Source: Providencia manganoxydans (GTDB taxonomy: Bacteria > Pseudomonadota > Gammaproteobacteria > Enterobacterales > Enterobacteriaceae). Taken from it: a stretch of 64,000 nucleotides of DNA. The translations under genes and the position numbers were made by a program. Of this stretch, positions 19,403 through 29,173 are shown piece after piece. The stretch is from the NCBI RefSeq assembly GCF_016618195.1, contig NZ_CP067099.1:1612001-1676000 (forward strand), in the 5' to 3' direction. How positions within the stretch are numbered: position 1 is the stretch's first letter; the number at the start of each line of letters is the position of its first letter. The notes under the pieces are model-generated. The model worked only from the letters and a program-made list of their open reading frames with translations. It was not told the DNA's origin and did no database searches.

Positions 19403-19846
19403 TTATTGGCTATTTATATTAAATTGATGAATTTCCCAAGCTTTGGTGGTGCTGCTTTGTCTATATTGAAATAGGTTATTATTTACTATATAAAACATCC
19501 CTGCCACCTTACGTACATTAGAACGTAGAGAATAGGATAACTCTAGGGTAAGGTTATCTGTTATCGTGTATAGAGATATAAGTGTTTGCTCTGAATTAAT
19601 TATATATAAATATATATATCCATTATATGTATCTTTTATTACATTTAAGTCATAAATATTTGTTTCAACTTTTCCTTCGGATATTATTTTTTTTGCAAGG
19701 ATAACACCGGTTTTATCTATTGGGTAGATCCTATAGCTACCATCTTCACTAATACCAATAAAATAGCTTTTTCCATTGATATGAAAAAACTCCGTAGCTG
19801 AAAAATATTTATCGAAGGTTCCATTTTGTACATGAATTATATCCAT
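19403..19846 (-). CDS. Unknown protein, paralogue of its neighbour, with blade-like beta repeats
   Basis: I do not recognise this family. The 147-residue protein has no signal peptide or membrane segment and is rich in Tyr, Ile and Asn. Three stretches about 45 residues apart (26-47, 76-99, 118-143) share the pattern Lys/Gly-x-Tyr-hydrophobic ... Ile-Tyr-x-Ile-x-Asp, suggestive of beta-propeller blades. It aligns along its whole length with the gene at 19962-20429: FDKYF/FDQFY, KSYFIG/KTYFLG, AWEIHQF/GWEISKV. Base composition is far more AT-rich than its neighbours, which suggests transfer. AGAGAG lies about 10 bases before the ATG. Confidence 0.65.
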   Translation of the reverse strand: MDIIHVQNGTFDKYFSATEFFHINGKSYFIGISEDGSYRIYPIDKTGVILAKKIISEGKVETNIYDLNVIKDTYNGYIYLYIINSEQTLISLYTITDNLTLELSYSLRSNVRKVAGMFYIVNNNLFQYRQSSTTKAWEIHQFNINSQ

Positions 19847-19961
19847 ATTTTATACTCTCTACGTTATTATTTACTAATGTAAAAACTTTAATTTAATAAT
19901 TTGAGAATAAGATAATCGGTGTAATTATCTTATTTTAAGTATGCCTTTTTAAGGTGAAATA

Positions 19962-20429
19962 TTATTTATTATCAGTGAAGGCGACTTTACTTATCTCCCA
20001 TCCTTTTGTTTTTTCATTTTGATAGTAGTAATATATCGTTCCATTGATAGCATAGTACAATGCTGTTCTAGCTGCTGAGTTTGGATTAGAGATGATTAAT
20101 TCATAAAGTTGTTCAAGATTACCTGTATCTAGTACTTTGAAAAACTGGATTGATTTATCAACCAAATTAAAACCAAAGATATATTGTTTATTTGTGACGA
20201 CATCAACCAGTGTTTGTAGATTACTAAGATAGGATGAAAATTTTCCTTTAATAATAGGTGTTGAGCCCTCAATAGAACCTTTATCATTTACATTGTAAAT
20301 GTAATAAGCGAAATCTTGATTAGTATGCCCTAAAAAATAGGTTTTTTTAGTTGAGGTTGTATAAACAACATTAGAAGGATAGAATTGATCGAAAACACCA
20401 TCGATAAAAATATTTTGTGAAAATCCCAT
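19962..20429 (-). CDS. Unknown protein, paralogue of its neighbour, with blade-like beta repeats
   Basis: I do not recognise this family. I start at 20429 because AAGAGG lies 7 bases before that ATG; the longer frame (20477) has no site. The resulting 155-residue protein has repeats at about 29-54, 81-105 and 127-152, each with a YFLG, YIFG or YYYY strand followed by a strand ending near Asp-x-Gly. No export signal is seen. It is followed by its paralogue after 115 bp and faces leuE across an 8-bp microsatellite. A sugar-binding propeller fold is one possibility, with no direct evidence. Confidence 0.65.
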   Translation of the reverse strand: MGFSQNIFIDGVFDQFYPSNVVYTTSTKKTYFLGHTNQDFAYYIYNVNDKGSIEGSTPIIKGKFSSYLSNLQTLVDVVTNKQYIFGFNLVDKSIQFFKVLDTGNLEQLYELIISNPNSAARTALYYAINGTIYYYYQNEKTKGWEISKVAFTDNK

Positions 20430-20555
20430 TTTAAACCTCTTAATATTTAAATTGAATGTAGTAATGTTTAAGCACATTTATATTATTCATTTAAAAATCA
20501 TTTAGAAATAATGTTTATTGTTAGTCTATTTCACATATATAAATGCTTGTAAAAT

Positions 20556-20691
20556 AAATAATTAAATAATTAAATAATTAAATAATTAAATAATTAAATA
20601 ATTAAATAATTAAATAATTAAATAATTAAATAATTAAATAATTAAATAATTAAATAATTAAATAATTAAATAATTAAATAATTAAATAATT
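20556..20691. repeat. Microsatellite: 17 perfect tandem copies of AAATAATT
   Basis: The 8-bp unit repeats without error for 136 bp, in the 323-bp gap between the start of the unknown gene (20429, minus) and leuE (20753, plus). It ends 61 bp before leuE and starts 127 bp before the other gene. Such arrays change copy number by strand slippage, and each step of 8 bp would turn upstream elements relative to a promoter. No other structure was seen in the gap. Confidence 0.95.
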
Positions 20692-20752
20692 TAATATTCA
20701 CAACTGCTGAGGATTATGTTAATAATAAGCAAAACACAATAGGATCATCATC

Positions 20753-21400
20753 ATGTTTGAAAGTTTTGGTGTATTAAACTTCTGGACCTATTTAGCGGGT
20801 TTAGTTTTAATTATCATTGTTCCGGGACCAAATTCTTTATATGTATTAAAATCAAGTACTTCACACGGGACTCGAGCTGGCTATCGAGCTGCTTTAGGCG
20901 TTTTTACTGGTGATGCTGCCTTAATTTTTCTTTCGTTCATTGGCGTAGCGTCGGTGATTAAAGCATCTCCAACCTTGTTTATGATTGTACGTTATTTGGG
21001 CGCAGCCTACTTACTTTATTTAGGCTGTAAGATCCTTTATGCAACTTTTTGGCAGAAAAAAATGCCTAGCACTGATGATCAACCCGTCGTGGTAAAATCG
21101 GAGAAAATTTTTACACGTGCTTTGATTTTGAGTTTAACGAATCCAAAAGCGATTCTATTTTACATCTCCTTTTTTATACAATTCATTGATTTTAGTTATA
21201 GTCATGCTTGGGTACCGTATTTAGTATTGGCGTCAATCCTTGAATTAGTTAGTTTTATGTATCTTAGTTTGCTTATTTTTAGTGGCTATTTAATAGCGCG
21301 CTTTTTACGCGAAAAGCAAGTGTTAGCCAAATTAGGGAACTGTACAGTTGGAACCTTCTTTATGGGATTTGCTGCAAAATTGGCTATCTTTAGTCATTAA
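20753..21400 (+). CDS. leuE: Leucine efflux protein LeuE (LysE/RhtB family)
   Basis: This inner-membrane amino-acid exporter of 215 residues (212 in E. coli) has about six hydrophobic segments. The family signature VPGPNSLYVLK is near the N-terminus, and RALILSLTNPKAILFY is in the middle. VLNFWTYLAG and RYLGAAYLLYLGCKILYAT closely match E. coli LeuE, where the gene sits elsewhere on the chromosome. Expression could depend on the length of the microsatellite just upstream. Confidence 0.85.
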   Translation: MFESFGVLNFWTYLAGLVLIIIVPGPNSLYVLKSSTSHGTRAGYRAALGVFTGDAALIFLSFIGVASVIKASPTLFMIVRYLGAAYLLYLGCKILYATFWQKKMPSTDDQPVVVKSEKIFTRALILSLTNPKAILFYISFFIQFIDFSYSHAWVPYLVLASILELVSFMYLSLLIFSGYLIARFLREKQVLAKLGNCTVGTFFMGFAAKLAIFSH

Positions 21401-21434
21401 GGTAGACAACTGATATTGCTAAACAGATCATATC

Positions 21435-21486
21435 ATTGATTAAGTTGCTATCATTTTGCTTGTTTAGGTAGCGACTTAAGTCAATT
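21435..21486 (+). terminator. Long hairpin downstream of leuE
   Basis: ATTGATTAAGTTGCTATC pairs with GGTAGCGACTTAAGTCAAT through G-U pairs and one bulged G, then TTTCTC follows. It probably ends leuE transcription before tadA. Confidence 0.5.
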
Positions 21487-21568
21487 TCTCTTCAGTTATC
21501 ATCGATACATTATTCAACTCTAATTATTTTCAGTATAATTGTATTAAAAATACAGTTAAGAGGTTCGT

Positions 21569-22072
21569 GTGACGCAAGCAGAAATCGATGAGTACTGGAT
21601 GAAGCGCGCTTTAGAATTGGCTAAAAACGCTCAAGATGCGGGGGAGATCCCTGTAGGTGCTTTGTTAGTTAAAAATAACCAACTAGTTGCGTCAGGTTGG
21701 AATTGTTCAATTGAAAATCATGATCCTACCGCCCATGCAGAAATAATGGCACTTAAGCAAGGTGGGCAAGCACTCAGTAATTATCGATTATTAGATACTA
21801 CTCTCTATGTGACTTTAGAACCTTGTATTATGTGTGCAGGGGCAATGATCCATAGTCGTATAAGCCGTTTAGTTTATGGTGCTAAAGATTTCAAAACAGG
21901 TGCTTGTGGCTCGTTTATTAATATCATGGAGCGACCTGGTTTGAATCATTATCTTGAGGTGACAGGGGGAGTACTCGAGGAGAGCTGCTCCACAATGCTG
22001 AGTGCTTTTTTTAAAATGAGAAGGGCGCAGAAAAAGGAACAAAAACGCTTGCTTAATTATAGTGATGAGTAG
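21569..22072 (+). CDS. tadA: tRNA-specific adenosine deaminase TadA
   Basis: TadA converts A34 to inosine in tRNA-Arg(ACG). The 167-residue protein has a GTG start with AAGAGG in front. The zinc and catalytic residues are visible: His56 and Glu58 in HAE, and Cys86 and Cys89 in PCIMC. In E. coli it also lies convergent with mltF. A remnant end of the intergenic repeat (CAACTCTAATTATTTTCAGT) sits at about 21516-21537. Confidence 0.96.
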   Translation: MTQAEIDEYWMKRALELAKNAQDAGEIPVGALLVKNNQLVASGWNCSIENHDPTAHAEIMALKQGGQALSNYRLLDTTLYVTLEPCIMCAGAMIHSRISRLVYGAKDFKTGACGSFINIMERPGLNHYLEVTGGVLEESCSTMLSAFFKMRRAQKKEQKRLLNYSDE

Positions 22073-22088
22073 AATTATAATTAAGCAA
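22049..22088. terminator. Hairpin between converging tadA and mltF
   Basis: A 13-bp perfect AT-rich stem, TTGCTTAATTATA / TATAATTAAGCAA with a 14-base loop that contains the tadA stop. There is no strong T-run, so termination is possible but not certain. Confidence 0.5.
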
Positions 22089-22103
22089 ATTTATAATATG
22101 ATA

Positions 22104-23777
22104 TTAATTTATTGATTCGACTTCAGTTCTTATATCGTTATCAGGGGTCGCTGAAAGAAAATATTGCCCTAAAGATAGCTTGTCGCTAGGTGGTGAAATA
22201 GGCGGTAGTTTGTATTGCGACTGAGTTGGCTGAGCATATTTGAGACTCACTTTTTCTTGCATTGCCCCTTGCTCCGTCTCTGTTGTTTTCAGATTTATAT
22301 CAGGTTTTTTCTCATTTTCTTGAGGGGTGTTTTCTTGTTTAGGTGTTAATAGTGGAGGAAATAAAATTAATGATTTCTCCGCTATAGCTAATGAGCGCTG
22401 TTTTTTATCTTGATTTTGTAAATAGCCCACTAAACTTTGATGGTAACGACGAATATTCTCTACATAGCGATAAGCTTCATGGCCTCGTGCGTAGCCATAA
22501 TTCAATTGTGAATAATATTTTTTCTGTGTGAGTAATGGCAATCTAGATTTTACATCTAACCAGCGATCAGGATCACCACCTTGCATTTCGGTGAGTTTTC
22601 TCACATCCAACATATGGCCATATCCCATATTATAAGCGGCTAAAGCAAACCAAACCCTATCATCATCCGCAATAGATACAGGTAGCCGCTGCATTAAATA
22701 TTCAAGGTAAGCAGCACCTCCCTTAATACTTTCTTCAGCGTCTAATCGATCGGCGATACCCATGGTTTCAGCTGTTGGTTTTGTGAGCATCATTAACCCT
22801 CGAACACCTGTTGGTGATGTTGCGAGTGGATCCCAGTGAGATTCTTGCCAAGCAACAGCAGCCAATAGCTTCCAATCAACGGCTCTAGCGTATTTTTCAA
22901 ATAGAGGCTGGTAGTTAGGAAGCTTGTTGTTGATCGCATTAATAAATGAAATGGTATCAAAATAATCAAAGGTTCCAACATGACTAAAGAATTTTTCATC
23001 CAATCTAGCTAATAAATCCGCCTCATTACTGGCATTGAAAAAATCCAGTAATGCAGCATTGAGGCTGTCATCATTGAGCCTTTTCATATACCAAGTGACA
23101 GCATGATCATCGACTAAGTCGAACCCGACTGCAATCTCAGGGTGAACTCGTTGCTGTAAAGCCACTGAGATGGAGTCTTCTAGGGTATAATCAATCAACC
23201 CTTCTGCGACCATTTCTAATAGTTGGTTAGTTGTAAAATCGGTTGTTTCTTCCCACACCAAATTGGGATATGTCTCTTTTAATGCTTTTAAGGTGCTGGC
23301 ATGAGCTGAGCCCGCCATAACAACGAACCTGCCATTAAGGTCATTAAAATTTTTCGGTCGCGTAGAACCTTTTCGATAAACTAATTGCTGTGTGACATTG
23401 AGATAACTGGGGCCTGTTTTCATTTTTTGCAAGCGTTCTTGATTATAAAGTAGCCCTGCCACACCAATATCAGCTTGTTCGTTCTCCAGATCGTTAAAAA
23501 TCAGTTCAACGGTTGGCCGCATGGTGATAACTAATTTCACTTCAAGATAATCGGCAAAACTTTGCACGAGTTCATAATCAAATCCATGTAGATTTGCATC
23601 ATCATCAAGATAAATGAGGGGAGAGCTAATAGCGCTCACACGCAACTCACCTCGAGAGATGATTTGATTTAGTTGATTGTTTGGCGTACTTGGCCAGCGA
23701 ATACTCAGCCCAATAATTAGCGCAGCTAACAATGCCACAATCACAATGATTAAATAGTTGACCTTGATGTTATTCAA
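22104..23777 (-). CDS. mltF: Membrane-bound lytic murein transglycosylase F (MltF)
   Basis: MltF cleaves peptidoglycan to 1,6-anhydromuropeptides at the outer membrane. Residues 8-26 form an N-terminal hydrophobic signal, about 40-265 a substrate-binding-protein (SBP_bac_3) module, and about 285-450 the lysozyme-like SLT domain with catalytic Glu312 (WQESHWDP) and ALAAYNMGYGH. The 557-residue length exceeds the usual 480-520 because of a low-complexity Pro/Gln/Lys tail after about residue 455. It diverges from purL as in E. coli. Confidence 0.94.
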   Translation of the reverse strand: MNNIKVNYLIIVIVALLAALIIGLSIRWPSTPNNQLNQIISRGELRVSAISSPLIYLDDDANLHGFDYELVQSFADYLEVKLVITMRPTVELIFNDLENEQADIGVAGLLYNQERLQKMKTGPSYLNVTQQLVYRKGSTRPKNFNDLNGRFVVMAGSAHASTLKALKETYPNLVWEETTDFTTNQLLEMVAEGLIDYTLEDSISVALQQRVHPEIAVGFDLVDDHAVTWYMKRLNDDSLNAALLDFFNASNEADLLARLDEKFFSHVGTFDYFDTISFINAINNKLPNYQPLFEKYARAVDWKLLAAVAWQESHWDPLATSPTGVRGLMMLTKPTAETMGIADRLDAEESIKGGAAYLEYLMQRLPVSIADDDRVWFALAAYNMGYGHMLDVRKLTEMQGGDPDRWLDVKSRLPLLTQKKYYSQLNYGYARGHEAYRYVENIRRYHQSLVGYLQNQDKKQRSLAIAEKSLILFPPLLTPKQENTPQENEKKPDINLKTTETEQGAMQEKVSLKYAQPTQSQYKLPPISPPSDKLSLGQYFLSATPDNDIRTEVESIN

Positions 23778-24050
23778 AAATATATCTCATATGTAAACCT
23801 TTGGACTGCATATTGTTGTTTTCGCTTAGTTAATGCAGTAGCTATCCGGATCATATCACGAGGACGGTTATTGATATTGTCATTTCCCGCCTATCGTTCG
23901 GAGGAGCATGGGTTTGTAATAGTAAAATTATTATAAGTAATGGTTATATTCCCAGTATTTGGACATTTTGCTCAACAATTATGATCTGTGCAACCAATAT
24001 CGTGTTATTTCACTCCTAATAATATTTAACGGTTTGCTTTATTTTTAGTC

Positions 24051-24066
24051 ACGCAAACGGTTTCGT
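24051..24066 (+). promoter_or_regulatory. PurR operator of purL
   Basis: ACGCAAACGGTTTCGT matches the PurR consensus ACGCAAACGKTTNCGT, 85 bp before the purL start. Purine-bound PurR represses purL in E. coli from the same position. The rest of the 355-bp mltF-purL gap shows no other clear element. Confidence 0.88.
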
Positions 24067-24150
24067 ATTGATGAACATTGCTCTATAATGTGTTCCGGTT
24101 CCCCTGCTTTCATGATCAGGGCTGGCGTTTAAATGAGAGAAATTAAGACT

Positions 24151-27100
24151 ATGGAAATTTTGCGTGGTTCACCTGCTCTATCAGCATTTCGTATTACTCG
24201 CCTTTTGGCGTTGTTCGCTGAAAAACAGCTTCCTGTTACGGATATCTATGCTGAATATATGCACTTTGCTGAACTATCAGCACCTCTAAGTGATAGCGAG
24301 CAAGGCAAGCTGCGTAGTTTGCTAAAGTACGGTCCTTCTCTCGCAGAGCATGAGCCTTTTGGGCGGTTGATTTTAGTTACCCCACGCCCAGGCACCATTT
24401 CCCCTTGGTCATCTAAAGCGACAGACATTGCTCATAATTGTGGTTTATCTCAAGTTGAACGAATTGAACGTGGTACAGCTTATTACGTTCAGGCTGAAGG
24501 GCTATCGCAGCAGCAATGGCTGGAAGTTGCAGGGTTGCTGCATGACCGCATGATGGAAAGCATCTTCAGTGAGTTTGAACAAGCGCAAGCGCTTTTTGTT
24601 CATCATCAACCTACGCCAATGAAGGTGGTGGATATCATTGCTCATGGTCGCTCAGCACTTGAAAAAGCAAATTTAGAAATGGGCTTAGCCCTTGCTGATG
24701 ATGAAATCGATTATCTGTTAGCGGCCTTTAATCAATTAAAACGTAATCCAACCGATGTTGAATTGTATATGTTTGCGCAAGCAAACTCAGAACATTGCCG
24801 CCATAAAATCTTTAATGCAGATTGGATCATTGATGGTAAAGAACAGCCTAAGTCACTGTTTAAAATGATTAAAAATACCTTTGAAACCACACCTGATTAT
24901 GTATTATCAGCTTACAAAGATAATGCGGCGGTTATGGAAGGTTCTTCGGTAGGGCGTTTCTTCCCTGAAGCGGATGGGCGCACTTATCGTTATCATCAAG
25001 AAGATGCACATATTTTAATGAAGGTAGAAACCCATAACCATCCAACGGCAATTTCTCCGTGGCCGGGCGCAGCTACGGGCTCTGGTGGTGAAATTCGCGA
25101 TGAAGGTGCCACTGGTCGTGGGGCAAAACCGAAAGCAGGTTTAGTGGGTTTTTCCGTTTCTAACTTACGTATTCCTGGTTTTGAACAACCGTGGGAAGAG
25201 GACTTTGGTAAGCCTGAACGTATTGTGACTGCACTTGATATTATGTTAGAGGGGCCACTGGGTGGTGCTGCCTTTAACAACGAATTTGGCCGTCCTGCTC
25301 TTTTAGGTTACTTCCGAACATACGAAGAAAAAGTGAATAGCCATAATGGCGAAGAGCTACGTGGTTACCATAAGCCAATCATGTTAGCGGGTGGTATTGG
25401 TAATATTCGTGCTGATCATGTGCAAAAAGGTGAGATCCCCGTTGGTGCAAAACTGATTGTTCTTGGTGGTCCATCAATGAATATTGGTTTGGGTGGTGGT
25501 GCGGCATCATCAATGGCATCAGGACAATCAGATGCAGATTTAGACTTCGCTTCTGTACAGCGTGACAACCCTGAGATGGAACGTCGTTGCCAAGAGGTGA
25601 TTGATAATTGTTGGCAACTTGGTGATGCTAACCCAATTCTGTTTATTCATGATGTTGGGGCGGGTGGTTTATCGAATGCGATGCCTGAATTAGTCAGCGA
25701 TGGTGGCCGTGGTGGTTGTTTTGAGCTGCGTAAAATATTAAATGACGAGCCAGGCATGAGCCCACTGGAAGTGTGGTGTAATGAATCACAAGAGCGTTAT
25801 GTATTAGCGGTCGCTTCTGAGCAAATCCCACTATTTACTGCTATTTGTGAGCGTGAGCGTGCACCTTTCGCCATTATCGGTGAAGCGACTGAAAAGCGTG
25901 AGCTGGTATTGAACGATGAACATTTCAATAACCAACCTATCGACATGCCCCTTGATGTGCTATTAGGCAAAACACCAAAAATGTTGCGTGATGTCAGCAC
26001 ATTGAAAGCAAAATCAGATGCGTTGGATAGAACATCAATCAATTTAAATGAAGCAGTAAAACGTGTTTTACATCTTCCTGCCGTTGCAGAGAAAACATTT
26101 TTGATCACGATTGGTGACCGTACGGTCACAGGCATGGTCGCTCGTGACCAAATGGTTGGTCCATGGCAGATCCCTGTCGCTAACTGTGCCGTTACTACCG
26201 CCAGCCTTGATAGCTATTATGGTGAAGCGATGTCGATTGGTGAAAGAACACCGATTGCATTATTAGATTTTGCCGCTTCTGCTCGTATGGCCGTTGGGGA
26301 AGCGTTGACTAATATTGCTTGTGCTTATGTGCAAGATCTGAAACGAGTAAAATTGTCTGCAAACTGGATGTCTGCGGCAGGGCACCCTGGCGAAGACGCG
26401 GGCCTTTATCAGGCGGTTAAAGCGGTAGGTGAGGAACTCTGTCCTGCGCTGGGCTTGACGATCCCTGTTGGTAAAGATTCCATGTCAATGAAAACACGTT
26501 GGCAAGAAAATGGCGAAGAGCGTGAAATGACATCACCATTATCATTGGTGATCAGTGCATTTGGCCGTGTTGAAGATGTGCGTTTAACCGTGACACCTGA
26601 ATTAAAAACGGATGTAGATTCTGCTTTAATGTTAGTTGATTTAGGGCAGGGTCATAATGCATTGGGTGGTTCAGCATTGGCACAGGTGTATCGCCAACTA
26701 GGCAATAAAGCCCCTGATGTTCGTGACCCTCGGTTGCTATCAGGTTTCTTTACTGTGATCCAAAACTTACTATCAGAACAAAAATTGTTAGCGTATCACG
26801 ACCGCTCTGATGGCGGCCTATTTGTCACATTAGCTGAAATGGCATTTGCTGGTCATTGTGGTGTGAATGTTGATATCAGCGAATTTGATGAAGATATTTT
26901 AGCGGCTCTATTCAATGAAGAGTTAGGTGCGGTCATTCAAATTAAGCAACAAGATAGACAATATGTTGAAGCTTGTTTTGCTGACGTCGGGCTTGCTGAG
27001 TGTGTGCATTATTTAGGTACTGCGACACAAGACGATGCGGTGGTGATCAATAGCCGTGATACTGTGGTTTACCGTGAATCACGTAGTACACTGCGTGAGT

Positions 27101-28038
27101 GGTGGGCAGAGACAACATGGCAGATGCAGCGTTTGCGTGATAATGAAGTGTGTGCTGATGAAGAGCATAATGCTAAGTTAGACAGCCAAGATCCGGGGTT
27201 GAACACTAAATTAACCTTTGATATTGCTGATGATATTGCAGCTCCTTATATTTCGTCAGGTGTACGTCCTAAAGTCGCAGTATTGCGTGAGCAAGGTGTT
27301 AACTCACATGTAGAAATGGCAGCTGCATTTGACCGCGCTGGTTTTGATGCAATTGATGTGCATATGAGTGATTTATTGTCAGGCAATCTATCGTTAGCGG
27401 GTTTCCAAACACTGGTGGCTTGCGGTGGCTTCTCCTACGGTGACGTATTGGGGGCGGGCGAAGGTTGGGCTAAATCTATCCTCTTTAACTCACGTGTTCG
27501 CGATGAATTTGCTGCTTTCTTTGCACGTCAAGACACACTATCCCTTGGGGTATGTAATGGCTGCCAGATGATGTCTAACTTACATGAGCTGATCCCAGGT
27601 GCAGATTTATGGCCACGATTTGTTCGTAACCGCTCAGAGCGTTTTGAAGCGCGTTTTAGCTTAGTTGAAGTAGTGAAAAGTCCGTCATTATTATTACAAG
27701 ATATGGCTGGATCACGTATGCCAATTGCTGTTTCACATGGTGAAGGTTTAGTTGAAGCACGTAACTCAGCCCATATTCAACAGTTGGAAAATAGTTTACT
27801 GGTCGCACTGCGTTTTGTGAATAACTATGGGCAAGTGACTGAACAGTATCCAGCAAACCCAAATGGTTCAGTTAATGGTATTACCTCCGTGACTTCTACT
27901 GATGGCCGTGCAACGATCATGATGCCGCATCCTGAGCGTGTATTCCGTACAGTGAGCAATTCATGGCACCCTGAAAATTGGGGGGAAGATAGTCCATGGA
28001 TGCGTATTTTCCGTAACGCACGTAAACAATTAGGCTAA
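24151..28038 (+). CDS. purL: Phosphoribosylformylglycinamidine synthase PurL (large type)
   Basis: The enzyme catalyses the fourth step of de novo purine synthesis, using glutamine and ATP to make FGAM from FGAR. I start at 24151 ([13 protein letters not shown]), which gives 1295 residues, the E. coli length; the ATG at 24133 has no ribosome site. An N-terminal PurS-like region, two AIR-synthase-like halves (e.g. [20 protein letters not shown] start) and a C-terminal glutamine amidotransferase with catalytic Cys in [10 protein letters not shown] are present. A PurR box lies upstream. Confidence 0.97.
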   Translation: MEILRGSPALSAFRITRLLALFAEKQLPVTDIYAEYMHFAELSAPLSDSEQGKLRSLLKYGPSLAEHEPFGRLILVTPRPGTISPWSSKATDIAHNCGLSQVERIERGTAYYVQAEGLSQQQWLEVAGLLHDRMMESIFSEFEQAQALFVHHQPTPMKVVDIIAHGRSALEKANLEMGLALADDEIDYLLAAFNQLKRNPTDVELYMFAQANSEHCRHKIFNADWIIDGKEQPKSLFKMIKNTFETTPDYVLSAYKDNAAVMEGSSVGRFFPEADGRTYRYHQEDAHILMKVETHNHPTAISPWPGAATGSGGEIRDEGATGRGAKPKAGLVGFSVSNLRIPGFEQPWEEDFGKPERIVTALDIMLEGPLGGAAFNNEFGRPALLGYFRTYEEKVNSHNGEELRGYHKPIMLAGGIGNIRADHVQKGEIPVGAKLIVLGGPSMNIGLGGGAASSMASGQSDADLDFASVQRDNPEMERRCQEVIDNCWQLGDANPILFIHDVGAGGLSNAMPELVSDGGRGGCFELRKILNDEPGMSPLEVWCNESQERYVLAVASEQIPLFTAICERERAPFAIIGEATEKRELVLNDEHFNNQPIDMPLDVLLGKTPKMLRDVSTLKAKSDALDRTSINLNEAVKRVLHLPAVAEKTFLITIGDRTVTGMVARDQMVGPWQIPVANCAVTTASLDSYYGEAMSIGERTPIALLDFAASARMAVGEALTNIACAYVQDLKRVKLSANWMSAAGHPGEDAGLYQAVKAVGEELCPALGLTIPVGKDSMSMKTRWQENGEEREMTSPLSLVISAFGRVEDVRLTVTPELKTDVDSALMLVDLGQGHNALGGSALAQVYRQLGNKAPDVRDPRLLSGFFTVIQNLLSEQKLLAYHDRSDGGLFVTLAEMAFAGHCGVNVDISEFDEDILAALFNEELGAVIQIKQQDRQYVEACFADVGLAECVHYLGTATQDDAVVINSRDTVVYRESRSTLREWWAETTWQMQRLRDNEVCADEEHNAKLDSQDPGLNTKLTFDIADDIAAPYISSGVRPKVAVLREQGVNSHVEMAAAFDRAGFDAIDVHMSDLLSGNLSLAGFQTLVACGGFSYGDVLGAGEGWAKSILFNSRVRDEFAAFFARQDTLSLGVCNGCQMMSNLHELIPGADLWPRFVRNRSERFEARFSLVEVVKSPSLLLQDMAGSRMPIAVSHGEGLVEARNSAHIQQLENSLLVALRFVNNYGQVTEQYPANPNGSVNGITSVTSTDGRATIMMPHPERVFRTVSNSWHPENWGEDSPWMRIFRNARKQLG

Positions 28039-28060
28039 TTTTCGAGTTTAATGTATTGAG

Positions 28061-28093
28061 AAAGCGGTAGCGCATTGCGTTACCGCTTTTTTT
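28061..28093. terminator. Terminator between purL and afuC
   Basis: A 13-bp stem AAAGCGGTAGCGC / GCGTTACCGCTTT (one G-U pair) with loop ATT is followed by a T-run. It is strongest for purL, and the A-rich left side may let it serve afuC as well. Confidence 0.88.
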
Positions 28094-28116
28094 ATTGATA
28101 TAAAATAGTTAGTTTT

Positions 28117-29157
28117 CTATTCGAGTATAAACATACCGTAAGGATGTATTTGTAAGTAGAGACTTTCCCCTACCGTAGGTTGAAGCTGTGTTGCATTGAT
28201 TTGTAATAGCATTGATTGGCCATGCCAATCGACTGTTACCTCATATTGCGGCCCCATATAGGCTACATGTGAAATGGTGCAGCGTTGGCTTTCTTCACCT
28301 TGTAGACTCAGGGTAATGGCTTCTGGTCTAACGCCAACAGTTACTTCTGTTTTATCAGACGTTAATTGACTTGGGCGTGGTAAATGATAGTTAAATATAT
28401 TCACGCTATCACTGGTGAGTGTTGCAGGGAAAATATTGGCATCGCCCATAAAACTGGCCATAAACTTAGAAGCGGGTTGGCGGTACAGTTCTTGTGGTGA
28501 GCCAAGTTGCATGATTTTACCTTTGTTCATTACCAAAACCATGTCGGAAACGGCAAAAGCTTCGCTTTGATCGTGTGTCACATACAATGAGGTAATATTA
28601 AATTGCTGTTGTAACTCACGAATTTTCTCGCGCATGCTACGACGTAAGTTAGCATCTAAGTTACTGAGTGGCTCATCAAATAACAGTACTTTTGGTTTTA
28701 AAATCAGCGCTCGGGCGAGGGCGACACGTTGTTGTTGGCCCCCAGATATTTGATCAACAAAACGATCAGAAAAGCCAGCTAAATCAACCAACTCCAAAGC
28801 TTCTTCCACCCGTTGTTTAATTTCTGCTTTAGGTAAACCCAGCATCTTCAAACCATACCCGACGTTGTCCCCTAAAGACATATGAGGGAATAGGGCGTAG
28901 GACTGAAACACCATACAGATATCACGCTGTTGGATAGAACGGTCAGTAACATCTTCACCATCTATAAACATTCGGCCTTCGGTAGGTTTTTCAAGGCCGG
29001 CAACTAAGCGCAGAACCGTGGTTTTTCCGCAACCGGATGGACCTAATAACGTCACCATACTGCCTTGTGGAATAGAAAGACTTAAATCATCGATAACCGT
29101 ATTGTTACCAAAGCGTTTAGTCACATTTTTAAGTTCAACAAAATTTTGTTGGGTCAT
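28117..29157 (-). CDS. afuC: ABC transporter ATP-binding protein AfuC (hexose-phosphate uptake)
   Basis: The 346-residue ATPase powers the AfuAB importer. Walker [10 protein letters not shown], signature [14 protein letters not shown], Walker B VLLFDEP and a C-terminal TOBE-like regulatory domain are seen. I start at 29157, where GGAG lies 8 bases upstream; this leaves 16 bp after afuB. Such proteins are often labelled ferric-iron FbpC; the uhpABC genes in the same operon favour sugar-phosphate transport, as shown for AfuABC of Actinobacillus and Citrobacter. Confidence 0.82.
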   Translation of the reverse strand: MTQQNFVELKNVTKRFGNNTVIDDLSLSIPQGSMVTLLGPSGCGKTTVLRLVAGLEKPTEGRMFIDGEDVTDRSIQQRDICMVFQSYALFPHMSLGDNVGYGLKMLGLPKAEIKQRVEEALELVDLAGFSDRFVDQISGGQQQRVALARALILKPKVLLFDEPLSNLDANLRRSMREKIRELQQQFNITSLYVTHDQSEAFAVSDMVLVMNKGKIMQLGSPQELYRQPASKFMASFMGDANIFPATLTSDSVNIFNYHLPRPSQLTSDKTEVTVGVRPEAITLSLQGEESQRCTISHVAYMGPQYEVTVDWHGQSMLLQINATQLQPTVGESLYLQIHPYGMFILE

Positions 29158-29173
29158 GTCAGTTACTCCATGA

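Noticed and set aside
20556..20691. CRISPR array
   Set aside because: The repeats are 8 bp and contiguous with no spacers, and no cas genes are near.
25797..26135. Antisense ORF inside purL, like many others over housekeeping genes
   Set aside because: It is a shadow frame of a strongly conserved gene, with no independent start signal.
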